Below are positions 22,508 to 35,800 of a stretch of 64,000 nucleotides of DNA, in pieces; position 1 is the first letter of the stretch, and the number at the start of each line of letters is the position of its first letter. The stretch spans positions 7,639,375 to 7,703,374 of the forward strand of contig NC_079510.1 in assembly GCF_030052815.1 (NCBI RefSeq), given 5' to 3'. The notes under the pieces were generated by a model. That model was not told the DNA's origin. It saw nothing but the letters and a program-made list of their open reading frames with translations, and did not search any database. Origin of the DNA: Hevea brasiliensis. Lineage: Eukaryota > Streptophyta > Magnoliopsida > Malpighiales > Euphorbiaceae. The position numbers and the translations under genes were made by a program.

Positions 22508-22852
22508 CTACTTAAAACAAAATTTAAAAAATATGGACTACTCATTTTTCAATTCAGTTGTATGAATAAAAAAAAGTAACTTTGTAAGTTTTAGAATATG
22601 GGCTCATTTTATTTTTTATTGATTGGGTCAATAAAAAATATCAATATTGTAAACTTTGCTAGAATTTTTTTTAAGGGTCAAATGTGATACTCTATGAACG
22701 AACATGGGTTTTTCATTTGGAGCAATGACGAAGCTATGTCACAAATTCAAAAATATTTTTTATTCAAAAACTGTGTAATTTTTTTTCACAAATTTGGGGG
22801 GCATGATACCCCTAAACTCTCATAGCTTCATCAATAATTTGGTGCATATGCA
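22508..22852. other. AT-rich intergenic sequence
   Basis: I see no gene, terminal repeat or tandem structure here. Confidence 0.5.
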
Positions 22853-23968
22853 TAGGATGAGTAATTGATTGATTCAGTTCAAAACCAAACCAAACTATTC
22901 AAACCAAATAGACTGAATCTTCTAAAATATAAAATCGAATCGAAACCAATTTTAATTAAAATGAAAATAAATTGAACTAAATTAATTCGATTTGTTTTGG
23001 TTTGATAATTAGGTTTTAAAACAAAAACACATGCAACAATTAGGATAAGCAGAACTTAACTTTTTTCCCTAATTTCCATCAAATCTCCATCCCAATTATC
23101 AAATGACAATCAACCAAAAAACTAAAATCAAAATCACCAATTTCTATTATATTTTATTCAACCAACAAAACATTATCATAATCAACGTCATTCAACAACA
23201 AAACAATAAATTGGGGAAAAAATTATGAGAAATGGTAACTAAGCAATCCAACCATCACTTGTTTCAATAGATTGATTGACCTTCCGATTCTTGAAGTGAT
23301 ATTGCAAGACAAAAAAAACATAAGGCAATGGCTAAGTAAGGGAAGAGTTGTCCATTTCTATATTCAAGTCGTGGATGAGTCCATGTTTGAATGAAGAAAG
23401 ACAAATGCAAAGGGATATGGATGAGAAAGATTTCATGAAGGCTCACAGGAAAGAGAAAGAAATAGTTTTGTGAAGGCTATTGAGAGAGAAGAAAGAAAAG
23501 AGTGACTGAAAAAGAGCTGAGCTTAGGATTAAAAGTTAAGAAGAGATGAGGGCAAAGGCTAGGGTTTGGAGTAATTAGATAACTTTATTTATATACTCTT
23601 AATGGACAAATGAGATAAAATTAAGTTGATGGTTATAATTACCTTATATAAAATATGAAAAAAAAAAAAGTTAAGCTAAAGATGGGATGCAAACTATGAT
23701 CTGCAGTTGTTTATAAAAGTATTAACAACTAAGTCATAAACAACTCTTATATAATTTTTATATGGCAAAATAATATATTTCAATTCAATTTAGTTTTTTT
23801 TTGTTTTTGAAATTTTCCTTTCATAAACTAAATTGAACCAAATTAATGGAAAATTTTATAAATTAAAAAATAACCAAACCAATTATATAAAAAATAGAAC
23901 CAAAAAAATTGAAATAAATCGATTTGGTGAATTTTTTTTTTATTTTAACAGAATTTTGCTCACTCCTA
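22853..23968. mobile_element. Non-autonomous hAT-like element, ~1.1 kb
   Basis: The ends are TAGGATGAGTA and (inverted) TAGGAGTGAGCA, related to the TAGGGGTGAGCA ends of the MITE at 59599-60148. The flanks are 8-bp near-duplicates, CATATGCA (22845-22852) and CATGTGCA (23969-23976), one mismatch. An 8-bp TSD is typical of hAT. Both subterminal regions are rich in 'gaaccaaaccaaa'/'ttcggtttgg'-like wording. There is no transposase. Confidence 0.65.
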
Positions 23969-23976
23969 CATGTGCA

Positions 23977-24242
23977 TACTTTTCATTGATAGTCTAATAT
24001 TGGCAATGGCAATGACGTTTTTTTTAATGTGTTTGCTTATTGTGCATCAAGAGTTCTAAAATGACAAAGCATAATCAAGACATAAGAATAATTAAACCAA
24101 CTTCCTTATAGTTAACGTAATAGAGAGAATATTAATATGCCTATAATGCAATATTTGTTAACTTGTTGAATAAGTTATGTGCAATTGTCAATGTACAAAG
24201 ATAGAATGCAATAACTTGTATTGAGTATTACTGGAATTTTTG
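23977..24242. other. Spacer before LTR element F
   Basis: This is AT-rich sequence with no gene seen. The start of LTR F is not sharply defined and could lie anywhere in about 24170-24250. Confidence 0.45.
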
Positions 24243-24878
24243 TGTATAATGGCGAAATATTTTAGACATAAGGAACTTCAGCTGCCAAAGTTACTAAAGT
24301 TCGGCTAATGAACTTCTCAAGATAGACTAAATATAAATAGAGGGTAGGAGATATTTCTCATACCTATCTCTCTCATTTGGCTCTCTAGAGCTTTTGCCTT
24401 CTCCCCTCTCATTTTCCCTTACTTTCTCTCCCTTTCTCATTAATCAAGCACTCTAAACCTTAGTATTTCATCAAGATCTCTCCTTTTAAATACTAAGACT
24501 CTCTCTTCTCTTCCTTTGCTTGAAGACAAGTTGGAGGCTTGGAGGGCTTAGCTAATGGTTTGGGTTTTGAAGAACTAAGTTCTTCCTCTTCCCTTCTCGT
24601 GGATTTGATGAATGTTAAGGTTTTGTAGAAATTATTAAACTTGGATTAAATTGATGGATATAAGATATCTGAGCTCTATTTTAGTTGTTTAACACTTAAG
24701 GTAGTTAAATATAGCTAAAAAGGCTAAAGCATTGAATTTGAGGGCTTAATAATCAAATTTAGGAACTGTAGGATGAATTTTGGATATCCCAAACTTACAC
24801 ATGTTTGACAACCAAACTTTGCATGAATAGTCACGTAAATAGTGCATGGCAAGTTAGGTAACCAAACTTTAAAGTTAG
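24243..24878 (+). repeat. LTR of F, segment 1 (U3 and R part)
   Basis: This segment aligns with the start of the G LTR and, inverted, with the B LTRs: the 'cttcagctgccaaagttactaaag' stretch, a TATA-like 'aaatataaatagag' near 24311, and then 'gcaccaaact'-type wording. It is cut by B at 24878; the flanking GTTAG (24874-24878) is the B target duplication. Confidence 0.65.
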
Positions 24879-25037
24879 TGTAACAACCTAACCTGGGATA
24901 GCTACTTGCGGTAAGGGAATGACTAGGCAAGAAGCCACTAAGACCCTCAGAAATCCTAACATTTCACTACTTGAAAATTGGTAGGCCCATTTTCATAATA
25001 AAATACATTTAAACATATAAAACAATTTATTTATATC

Positions 25038-27677
25038 TGTCACGACCCAACCTATGGGCTAGACCGGCACTAGGACCTGGGCCAGCCTAAAGCCCCCGAG
25101 GCCCGTAGTAAGCCTAACTATTCCTTAACCCAACTCTAAGGCCCATTTGGGCCCAATTTCAAGAAATCAACCGGACAGAGTTCGGCCATAAAATGGACCT
25201 TTCAACGGGGAGTTTTTGACTCACCCGACCTGTAAACACAATAAATAATCATTTGGGGAGCTCAGCTCACCCTCCACATACTCATATCCTCATAAAAATA
25301 TATGGGAGCTCAACTCCCTCATCCAGTCCATCAAACATGCATGAAATATTAAGTTTACAGGTCCAAAATAGCAATTTATATTATAGACCCAATTCACATG
25401 AATATTTCTAACACATGCAGAAATTCTAGAAGTTTATAAAATTACACAAATATTGATAAACAACCTACGAAGGGGAAAAGCAGGTTAACCATAATAAAAT
25501 CCTCCTGTAGCCTGAAAAAATATTGAACAGGAGTGAGCGTTTGACTCAGAGAGTAAAATATCAATTCTAACCATAATCTCTATAACTATCTAAAAATAAT
25601 GCACCCTGTAGAGTGAAATACAACAGCAGCAATAATTTCACATCATAACATCAAAAAGGTAATTTGGAGCACTCACGCACCCAGTAATATCAATCATAAT
25701 ATATATGGGAGCTGATCCCCTATACAGCTCTCTTAATTCTAACTGTGCCAGCGAAGAACTCAGCTCGGACTTCCACTTAATAAGCAAATCGGGGTCCCAG
25801 TGAAGAACTCAAGCCGTGTCTACCTCGAAGGACCGAGTCCTAGCGAAGATCTCAAGCCGTGTCTACCCGTCCTATCCATAGTCCACACCACATCACATGC
25901 ACGCCAACGCACGCACACTGCTCCAAATTATCACAACAACATACATGGCACTTTCACAGTTATGAATGCAACATAAAGCGTGCCTAAAGTTTATCTACAT
26001 AGATATATGCATATAAGTGATGCATGGGCATGCTTGAACATATAATAATAGTGAAATTACAATTAAAATTAATATTTTACTCACAGACTTAACAACGGTC
26101 ACTGGGGCGGCTGGGTGGAGGAAGAAGGTTGTCCCAGCTCACCTGACAATTACATTACAATTATTTAATACAAATGACTCAATATAAATCAAGAAAAGAC
26201 CAAATACGTCCTAAGTCGTGCCGAAAATCCGGTAGAGTCTCCCCTATACCTAAGACCTACCCAACCTGCAAAAGGGCTCAAAACACACTTCTATATTCAC
26301 AACCCATATATCCACAACTCAATCTCATCACACAGCCCCTCCTGGGCCCATCAAATTAATCATCCATCACAATATGTAAAATTTCAATTTAGTCCTTATA
26401 ATTGATTATTTTTGCAAAAACTACCCAAATAAGCTCTAAAATTTCTAAAACTTTGCCCCGCGGTCCTTAACAATATTCCTAGGCTATTGCAAAAAGAATC
26501 ATAATTTTCTGAGCTACCACGAATATTTTATGGATTTTTAATCTTATTTAAGCACTAGAAAATTACGAAAAAGCAAGGTTTGGGTTTACCTTTGCCGATT
26601 CCAACTTCGGGAACGCGCTCGGGATGTCTGACAATGGTGGGGTAGCCAAAACCTCGATCCAATTCGGAGACTTTTCCGGTAGCGGGTCTGTCTGGCCGGA
26701 AATTCACAGACCCGGACAACTGTCGAATTTCCGCGAATTGAGAATATCTAAACGAAGCCCACAACACGGGGGTTAGTATAAAATTTTTACGGAATTTTCT
26801 AAGCTCATTTAATGCTCGGAAAAACACTGCGAAGTTTCATGGGACCCACCGAAAAATTGTGTCGGAAAATTTTGAAATTTATATCCCAGCGAAGCTCTCG
26901 ATGAGTGGAGCGCTCTGGTACTCTCGATTTTCTCATGGGGTTTACGGTTTGTGAGAAATCTAGCCCGAAAGTCAAAATGGGCTAAAACATCCCGGGCAAA
27001 AATTGGACAAACCGCTAAATGGATGTCGGCGTTCTTGGTGTCTATGGAAAGCTCTCGACGAGTAAATGAGTTTAGACACAAGACCCGGTCCGATTGGTGG
27101 CCGGATCTGTCAGATTTTGGCCGGGAAGATGAACGGTCGCGCGCGTGTGCGCGTCACTTCGGCGTTCCAGGAGGCGACCGGCCGTCGGGGAGGGGTGAGG
27201 CGGCGCGCCGGTGAGCTGGGGTGGCAAGGGAGGTGGCGGCGCAGCAAGGGGAGGAGGGAGGAGAGAGAAAAAGAGAGAGAAAGGGAGGAGGAGAAACGCG
27301 CGCGGGAAAGGAAGAAAAAGGAAGAAGAAGGCCGATCCGATTCGACCGGTCCTATCCGGTCCGGTTCGATTCGACCAGTTCGATTCAGAATACAAAATTT
27401 TGAATTTTTTACTCTGCCTCGGGACCGAAAACGAGGTCCAAAAATTCTGATAAAATTCCAAAAAACTCAAAAAAATTCGTAGACTCCAAATATATTTTTA
27501 GTTTTTCCACGTGGTCTTTAAATTAATTTTTAAAAATCATCAAAGTTTATATTTTCGAAAAATCGAACCCGATTTTTAAAATCCGAAAAATCTCAAATAA
27601 TTTCTTAAAATTTAAATAAAATTAAAATATCAATAATACTCATAAAATAATAAAATTTAAAATTTTAGGGTGTTACA
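25038..27677 (-). mobile_element. Solo LTR 'A2' (chromovirus-like), TSD ATATC
   Basis: Starts TGTCACGACCC and ends AGGGTGTTACA, bounded by perfect ATATC (25033-25037 and 27678-27682). The uninterrupted target is seen in the other B LTR ('tttatatcataaatcatt' at 40035). On the minus strand it begins TGTAACACCCTAAAATTTT and ends GGGTCGTGACA, the style of Tekay-type chromovirus LTRs. It has no coding domains. A CpG-rich, GA-rich segment occupies about 27070-27340. Short duplicates 'aagaactcaagccgtgtctacc' and 'aagatctcaagccgtgtctacc' occur at about 25803-25870. Confidence 0.9.
27070..27340. other. CpG-dense, GC-rich segment inside solo LTR A2
   Basis: In an otherwise AT-rich window this stretch is packed with CG dinucleotides ('gtcgcgcgcgtgtgcgcgtc', 'ggcggcgcgccgg') followed by a purine run of 'gga', 'gaga' and 'aaga' words (27240-27330). 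The open frames across it are by-products of composition. Confidence 0.7.
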
Positions 27678-28041
27678 ATATCGTAAATCATTTAGTTACA
27701 AGCATAGTGACCTTCATACATTTGCATGTCATTACGAAGTTCCGTACACTTTTTAAAATACCTTTCTAAAACTTAATGAGGCAATGGCCTCTGGAACTCA
27801 TAACATTTATTTTGCTAGACTTTATCTTTAACTCCTGTCCTTGAAAGGAAAAGATAGAGAAAAGGGGGGTGAGCTTTAGGGTTGAAGGAGTAAAAGCCTA
27901 TTTAGAGGAAGAAAACATATATTAAAATAATTATATACATATGCAATGCAACAATCATATGATGTTTTCCCAGCACAAATAATTCACATTAAGGTAATTC
28001 ATGTCACCAATGGCACTCAACCATCTGATAATCATATGTCC

Positions 28042-31000
28042 TGTAACACCTCCTTATTCGATCTACAGTGTAGCCAAGCAAAGAAATGTCACATCCTGTG
28101 CTAAAGCACCTAATCTTATCCTATTCAATGGATGATCAATTTAATTAAAGAAATTTTAAGTGGAAACTGCAAGAGTTTTCTTGTATTTTTAACATTTTAC
28201 CTGTTAAAGAATTGACCTGTTTAAAAATATCCATATGGGAAAATCTCAAATATATTAAAATTTCAAATCACGACTCACATTTCCTTTTCTATTCATATCC
28301 ATTTCTATACATAAAATTTACCTTCATTACATTTATTTACAAAATGTGTACATTTATTATAAATTTCAAAATTTAATTACAAACTTTATGTTTAATTACA
28401 ATTCATATTATAATGCACTACTGTGGGCCACTGATTTCTACCAGAATGATGTGTTGAGGTTACAAAGACCACTACTCCAGATCAGTTTCAAAATCTCTGT
28501 CCAAATCTACTAAGCCTTATCGCCTGGACCTGCACGAGGACAAACCATTGCGCTAAGCATTTCTACTTAGTGGTACACTAATATAATAAAAATACCATAT
28601 ACAAACAAAAATAAATTTTCATGTTTGTATGAAATAAGAAAATGCACATTTAAATATTCATAAATCATTTTAAGAAGAATATAGAGTTTATAACTTCAAA
28701 ATTTTTGTAGTCATCTCATGTTTTTAACTGCATAACTATTTTGGATACCTTTCACAATATTTTTCTCTTATTTTCTTATATTTCTATATTTTCATGATCT
28801 TTGGAAATATTTATTTTCATAGGATCTTTCCTTTACTTTATCTCGATATTCAGATTTCTTAATTTATTTTGGTGCACAAAGTAACCTTTAACAGGATTGT
28901 TTGGACTGGATACGTGGGTTTTACTGGCATTGGACACTCAGTGCCTCGGGCTGTCATACCATTGGACACATCGATGCCTGTCGAGTATGTAATATAAATG
29001 GGCATAAAACCTATGAGAATAATTATATCGGACACTCGGTGCCTGCCAATGATTATTCAAAGCAATCATAAATAAGAGATAATCATATCAGACACTCGGT
29101 GCCTGCCAATGGTATCTGAGCATAGAAGCCCTAGGCAGTACTACTAATCTCGTCCCTTCTTAGCATGCCAATCTATCAAAATCATTCACTACTGTCTATG
29201 AATACTTAGGCTAATTTATTATCATTAGCAATTCAATATTCTCGTTATTTCATCATTTTGTTATCATTCTTTCATAATTCCATCATAATCTCATTTATCA
29301 CAGGAACATAAGTCCCAAACACAATTTCAGGTGTTATTCATGCTTAACATGCCATTGGCATTAATCATATTTCACATTTTAAGCAATTATGCTTACATTT
29401 CATAATTTTTAAATTTGGTACCTCAACTTCTTTAATAGATTTGGCTAAGGTACAGTAGGAATTAGGCCATACCTTCTTCATGAGAATTATAAATCTATTT
29501 CTTATGTTTATTTTAGCTTTAGAATCATTCAATTTGCATTTTTGTAGCATGAGTTATGGCCATTTTGCCAAAACTGTTCCCGTGACCAAATATCAGTTTT
29601 CAGGTCATTTTCAAAATTCATGTAGATTTTTAAACTCACTTTTTCAAGCAAATTTGGATAAGTTACAGTCATAATTTAGCATCATAGTCTTCATATGAAT
29701 TGTTCCCCTGTGTCTCAGGATTACACAGGTTCAAGAATTACTCAATTGGAGTTTTGTAGAGTGAGTTATGCTCAATTTAGTGTGTACTATTTATTTGATA
29801 ATTTTTCAAGGTTCTAGTTTTGCATTGCCGGATTCCAACCATAATTTAGGTATCTTCCAGTTAGTTTCAAATTAAGGGTTCTTCATGAAAATTATTCCTC
29901 TATGTTTTACATTTCCAACAAGGTAAAATTTACCTCATTTGGAATTATATATGGTGAGTTATGTCCAAGTAAACAGGACATGTTCAGATGCATTCTTTAC
30001 TAATCGCAGGATAGGGCTTGGGCAGTTTTTGGAATCCAGATTTGAACAAGTAGCAATTAGAATTTGTCATTTTGTTCTTCATGAAAGTTTTTTTTTTTTA
30101 TGTATTAGCTTTTCAAAAAATTAATAATCACTTCATTTGGAGTTTCCTAGAATAAGTTATACTCATTTTAATCTGGAATCTTCAAGGTGTCCTGCTCTTA
30201 GGTTTCAAGTTTTGTAACTCAAATTCTAACAATTCTTTACGGTATTTACACATAGAATTTGAGCAACTTGTCTTAATGAAAGTTCTAGTATATTGTCTTA
30301 TCTTTAATTTTCCATTAGTTTCATATCAATTGGAATTATGTAGCTCAAGTTATGAGCATTTAATCCCACTGGACTCAAGTTGTCCATATTCACACTTAAT
30401 GCACTCTTATCAATTCATTTAATCTCTTCACCCTATCATTAATGTTTCTCAATAAATACACATCTAATAGTTATAATACAAGCATAATAGCATTAAATGG
30501 GCTTTATACAATGAAAACGCTAATTATATAAAACCCTAACTTAAGTAGCAAAAACTTTGAAAATTTAAGGAGTTTCACAACACTAACCTTAATTACAAGT
30601 CCCAATCACTCTTAATCAACCTTTAATTCACCAAAAACCTTGTCTCTCCTTCTTAGTCTCCCAAATCGAATTCCTTCCTTCAATAGCACCCATGATTTCA
30701 ATCAATTTCCATAGTAATTTCCACAATCAAACTTAAATTCCATAAATTCATAACTAACTAAGCTCAAATCACAACTTACCTCAATTGGCCAACACTCCTT
30801 CATAAATCTTCCAAATTTCTTGTAATCCTTGCTTGCTTTCTTCAAATTAAAGCTTGATATTAGGTTTTCCCTTGATTTCCTATGAAAATTATGGAGGAAT
30901 TTAGGGGTTATAAGCTTGGAAGATGAAGCTTCAATGGAGGTTTTAGAGAGAGAGTGGACGGCAATAGGTTGGAAGAAGATGAAGATGAAGATAAGATGAT

Positions 31001-31433
31001 GATGGCATTATGAGGTGTTTAACCTTAATTAAATAGTTTTGTCTTATTTACATAAATATCTAAGTAATTATAATTATAATTCTAATTATAATTATTAAAA
31101 TTCAACAATTCCATCCATGTCCTCATTAAATTTTTATACTTATTTTTGGTTAATTAATTCTCATTCCAATACATCAATCTCACTAAATTTAATTGACGTT
31201 TTGGTCAAAAGTCAACTCTTCAAGTGAATTAATTAAAATGCCCTTCATCGGATTATAATCCATCTTTTTCAATAATACTGATTAAGTCTATAACCCGATG
31301 GTCACTTCAGTTTTTATTTTGCTTATCTTAATTAATCTTCATCTCATTTTTAGTCCTTGAGTTGGCTTTGAATAATACTATTAACATACTAGAAATATTA
31401 CTAGTCAGAGCTCGTAATTCTCGGGACGTTACA
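28042..31433 (-). repeat. L1-family LTR of a truncated element
   Basis: TGTAACACCT (28042) to GACGTTACA (31433). Its left end matches, inverted, the ends of the L1 solo LTRs at 13082 and 57143 ('ctacagtgtagcc'). Unlike those it is followed by about 75 bp of internal sequence (31434-~31510) containing a PPT, after which the B LTR resumes. No 5-bp duplication is found, so the remainder of this element was deleted. The orientation is minus and this would be its 3' LTR. Confidence 0.8.
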
Positions 31434-31510
31434 ACTCTTCCCCTCTAAAAAGAAATTTCGTCCTCGAAATTTACCTGATGTAAACAACTATGGATATTAC
31501 TGCCTCATTA
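31434..31510 (-). other. PPT and hairpin: residual internal sequence of the truncated L1 element
   Basis: On the minus strand, a perfect stem AAATTTCG-AGGA-CGAAATTT (31453-31472) is followed by a purine-rich tract (TTTTTAGAGGGGAAGAGT) and then the LTR start TGTAACG. This wording is the usual end of chromovirus internal regions. The right limit is set by where similarity to the other B LTR resumes ('ctcctca'). Confidence 0.7.
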
Positions 31511-32858
31511 TCTCCTCATTAGGATTTCATCTTAATCATAGAACATAATGGATACCAGAGGCATAGAAGTCATGACTTAATTGAGGTGGACCTCTGATGT
31601 CTGGATGTTAGAGATACAAAATTGCCTTACCTAGCATTCATTTTCCTATAATTTCATAATGAGCTCATTTGCATGCATGCTATTTTCTTTACTTTTACTT
31701 TTCTTTTCCATTGAGAACCAATGGGTTATCCATGTATTACCAACACAAAACAATTATATGATACAACATATTATCACATACAGTATATAATTATATAATA
31801 ATCATAAAAATGCATTTATAGCTAGTATTACTTATCATGATGTATGAATGTATATGTATGTAGTAAGAAAATGGTTTTTTTAAAAGAGTTTAGTGGGTTC
31901 TACTCACCTTGGGGTTGTTAGATTCTACTTTCTCACTGCTTTTAAACCATAAAATCCCTTGAATTGAAGGTTTTATACTTCTTATCTTCATGTCTACAAT
32001 AAAAGGGATTTAGAGTTTCTTAGTTTAGGACTTACACACAACTAATCAATTTGGGATTTCTCAATTAGTGCAAATTCAATGATCAAAATCTACCGTGCAT
32101 TGTTACGTGACTATTCACATTAATTGGCAACCAAACTTGGGCTTACCCGAAATTTGTTTCACAATGCAAAAATTTAGGTTCAACCCTCTAATCCCAAAAT
32201 CAAGTCCCAAACCCTTTTCTAGATTCATTATACCATTTTAGTCTTAAAACAAATATTCATTATTAACTTAAATAAAAACGTTTTAACTTAACTTTCATAA
32301 TTTCCATAATAAATCCTAAAACAACCTTAAATCATATCTCAACCACTTCTTTAATAAAATACTATCCTAGAACCATTAATCAAACTAAAAGGAAGGAAAA
32401 GGAAGTTTACCTCTTTTGTAATGGCTTCCAATAGAGGAGTTTTTCCTATTTCTTCTTAAACTCACTTGAAAGAGGAGAGAAAAGGTTACTCTTTACCCTT
32501 TTAGAGCTTTTAAGGTGATTCTTCTTCATGAAGAGGCTAGGGTAGTGTGTTTTAGGGCCATAGGTAAGAGGGAGTAGAGGGAAAGGGAAGAAGAGGGAGA
32601 GAAGTGGAGAGAATAAGGGAGTGGATTGGTAAGACTCTCCTAGCTTTAGGTTTTATATTCTCTCCCAAACTAATGTCAGCAGTCGAACCTTAACTTCGAT
32701 AGCTGAACTTGCCTGGAAAGGCTTTTTACCCTTTAATCCCTCTTTTCTTGTTCTCTTTCCAAGCACACCTCTCCACTTGACCTTTCTTCTTTTTGGAGCT
32801 TCATGAGAAATTCCCTTTCTTGGTATGGATTCCAACTGCCTTGGGTGTGGGCATTACA

Positions 32859-32894
32859 ATCTTCTCTGTTTTAGAACATTCATCCTTGAATGTT
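32859..32894 (-). other. PPT and hairpin of element B
   Basis: On the minus strand, a perfect stem AACATTCA-AGGA-TGAATGTT (32875-32894) is followed by a purine-rich tract (CTAAAACAGAGAAGAT) and then the LTR start TGTAATGCCC. It shares layout and loop, but not stem bases, with 31453-31472. Confidence 0.7.
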
Positions 32895-35800
32895 TAATGA
32901 AAAAGGGAACTTCATCTCTAAAGTAGATGCTTCCCCCATTCACCATCTCTTATTAGGGTTTCTTACCATTCTAGTCCCAGCCTCTCTTGGACATGGCATC
33001 ATTTTTGGAATAGCCATAAGTGTTTGGCGCCATTAAAGCTATAACATAGTTCTCTTTCTAGTTATAGACACACATATTTCCTTAATTTTGGACACAAATT
33101 TCCTCAATTCTAGAAGTTTGTGTATCCTCAATCCATGTTTCACCTCTATGCATAACTTTTTCTCGTCCGTGATGTAAGGGTACTTTCACCACCTATAGGG
33201 AACTGAAAGCTATCTGCCAACTTCATTCTACCATGGAATTCTCAGGCTGCTCTTCATCTATTACAAGTGGCTAGCCATGGTATGCATTTGTGGTGCTCTT
33301 TAAGGTTTCCAATTTCTAAGTTCCATATTCTTCTCCATAATTTCTTCTTTTGCCCCTTATATTGCTATAAGCCATTTTTAGTCATTCTTATTAGTATGGA
33401 AATCAATTGGGTTTGGGGTATGTTCCCTTATCTTTAATCCCTATTAGGAACCTTATATGGGCAGCTTACCTAGCTAGCTACACCATTCATTTCTTACGTT
33501 GATGCCTCATCTTCAAGTTTCCTTGAATTTGTCATACATCCACCAATACTCACCTTAAGCCATTACTTCTTCTTAATTATCTTCATAGTCCACCACTACC
33601 TTCACTATTCCTTGAGGTTTTAGCTTTATGGTGGGCTTGTCAAACAGACTCTCATGTTCCTGCACTATCACTATGCCACTTTGCCTTTATGGTTAGGTAG
33701 CCTCCACCACTCATCATGGAAGGTTCTTCCTATGTTTAGTAACACACCATTTGATCCATTTTTCTTCCCCTTTATAGAGTATAAAATGGCTACAAGGCCT
33801 TCTTGCCTACTTTATGGTTATTTGTGGCATATTCTTAACCATTTAGTTTGCTTTCTTTCTTTTCTTTGTTTTCTTCTTCTATCTCATTTTCACTTTTGTT
33901 AAGCCTATTCATCCCCTCAATCAACAAGACTCCTACTTAATATATTCGATAAAAGTGAAATTTGGTCATCTTGAGCCTGCAAGGCTTATATATGATTGTC
34001 CTAATTTTCATAAGGTGTCCATTATAAGAGTTTCAATAGTACCACCTCCTGATGCATTTTTCCTAATGGAACTCTCACAACTGATTAATATTCAGTAGGG
34101 AACTTGACTAAACTGTGACTTCTCTTCCTAGCACATCCAGCATGAGTGTTATCATCACCTTATTCTCTATTTTTCGTGTGTTATAGCCTTCCCTTCCCTA
34201 AAGTGGCTATTTCATTCGTCTTCCTCTTCTCCCCCCCCCCCCCCCCGGCCCTAATTGAATTGTTGCCTTAGGTCCCCTATGCTTGGCTTTTGCCAACTTT
34301 GTTTCCTATAAAAAGGCTCCTTGTAACAATTTGATGTTGGTAAGGCTTTCCCCTTCCTCTCTTCCATGTATCTTTTTTCAACCATTCTATTATGTTGTTG
34401 TCCCTGACATATTGTCTTAAGATGTGCATATTACATCACCTTCCCTTAGAATGGTCACTATCTTCCTTTTTCTCTCTTGTTGCTCTAAGTAGCCTCTTTC
34501 ATTAGCTGCTTCCAACTATTTATATAAGACTTGCCCTGTTTTGAGGTAGTCTCTCTTTCATCTTCCTTTTTCCTTTGAATTATGATCTCAACTAAGGAGA
34601 TCATCACCTATTTAGTGGTAATCTTTCATAGAACCTAGGCATCAATTATACTTTGAGACAAAAACCTATTTCTTTAACCATGGCATATAGTGATTGGATG
34701 CAAAATTCTTAGCTAAGTTATTGGACTTACCCATCGACTGCAACTTTATCTATTGCTCCTCTCTCTGTAGATTTACTCCATGTTGCATTCTATAGAATGC
34801 TTTAGTCAGCATACTTTTCCCCCTTTTACCAAAAACATTTCTACTTCATGGTTATGGGTCTCACCTCTCTTATAAGTTAGGGTCTTCCCTTCTCATTTGT
34901 TTTCTTGTTCATCTTAACCTTTATGCTAGGAATTGACCTGAGTTGGCCTCAATCCTCTTCCTATTCATCCTTTCATCTTCATTGCCAGTTCTCCACTTAT
35001 TTAGAGAATTTGTCATTATCACTTTTGGAGATTGAGTATGAATACATTTCTAGCACAATATCCCAATTCTCTTAGGGCACAACATTTCCTTCCTACCTAA
35101 TGATAGCTCTTCAAAGAGTTGAACTACTAAGTAATCAAAGGAAATTCTTTTCTTAGGTTTCAATACAATGCTGCTCAAAGAGCATTATTTCATCCCCCTT
35201 CTATGGGAGGAAACCTCTTAGTTAGTTTTCATCATATTATTAAATTCCTAAGATCTTTGTGTCCTATTAGTGAAATGACCTATCTCTAATCATTTACCCT
35301 CCTTCTTACTGTGCAATCTCTTTTCTTAGATTCCTGTTCATTGTTGTTATTACAGTACAAGCCCTTTAGGTTTTAAGTCTTCCTTCACCTTTTGAACCCT
35401 TTGGTTGACCTCTTTTGGGGTTTCATTGTTGCTGCCATTATAACATAATCTAAAGCCTCTACACTTTGGCCTTCTTTCCCTTCTTCAACCTTTTGGTGAA
35501 TTCCCTTTCATCCACCATTTGCTAGCTCCTTTGTATCATTTTGAGATGATAGTTCAAGATATCACTTGCAAGCCCTTATGTCTTTTTAATCACTTCATGG
35601 GCCTCCCTTTCACGATATACCAATTTTATCATCGAGCTATTAGAAAATTTTTCTTCCATTTTTATCCTTTCTACTCAGGCAAGGTCAAATAACTAGACAG
35701 ACCCTTTGGCATGAATTCAAATATTATTAATCCCCTAAATTCACCTTTCATTTCTATTGAACTCATCCTGATCTAAATCTCTAGTATATCCTTTTGTCTA

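Larger units (their letters stand above)
24879..32858 (-). repeat. Left (3') LTR of B, split by two insertions
   Basis: Its own pieces are 24879-25037, 27683-28041 and about 31511-32858. They align in order with the right LTR, for example 'gactaggcaagaagcca' at 24921 and 'gattaggcaagaagcca' at 39928, and 'taaggtaattcat' at 27994 and 'caaggtaattcat' at 40347. On the minus strand it starts TGTAATGCCC, directly after the PPT. Confidence 0.85.

Noticed and set aside
27066..27482. Overlapping open frames on both strands (about 80-138 codons)
   Set aside because: They arise from the GC- and GA-rich segment of solo LTR A2. The products are low-complexity Arg/Glu/Gly-rich, frames are open in several phases at once, and the TG...CA insert with TSD explains the sequence.
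34231..34246. Run of 16 C
   Set aside because: A possible G-quadruplex on the other strand was considered, but it is a plain homopolymer whose length is unreliable in assemblies.
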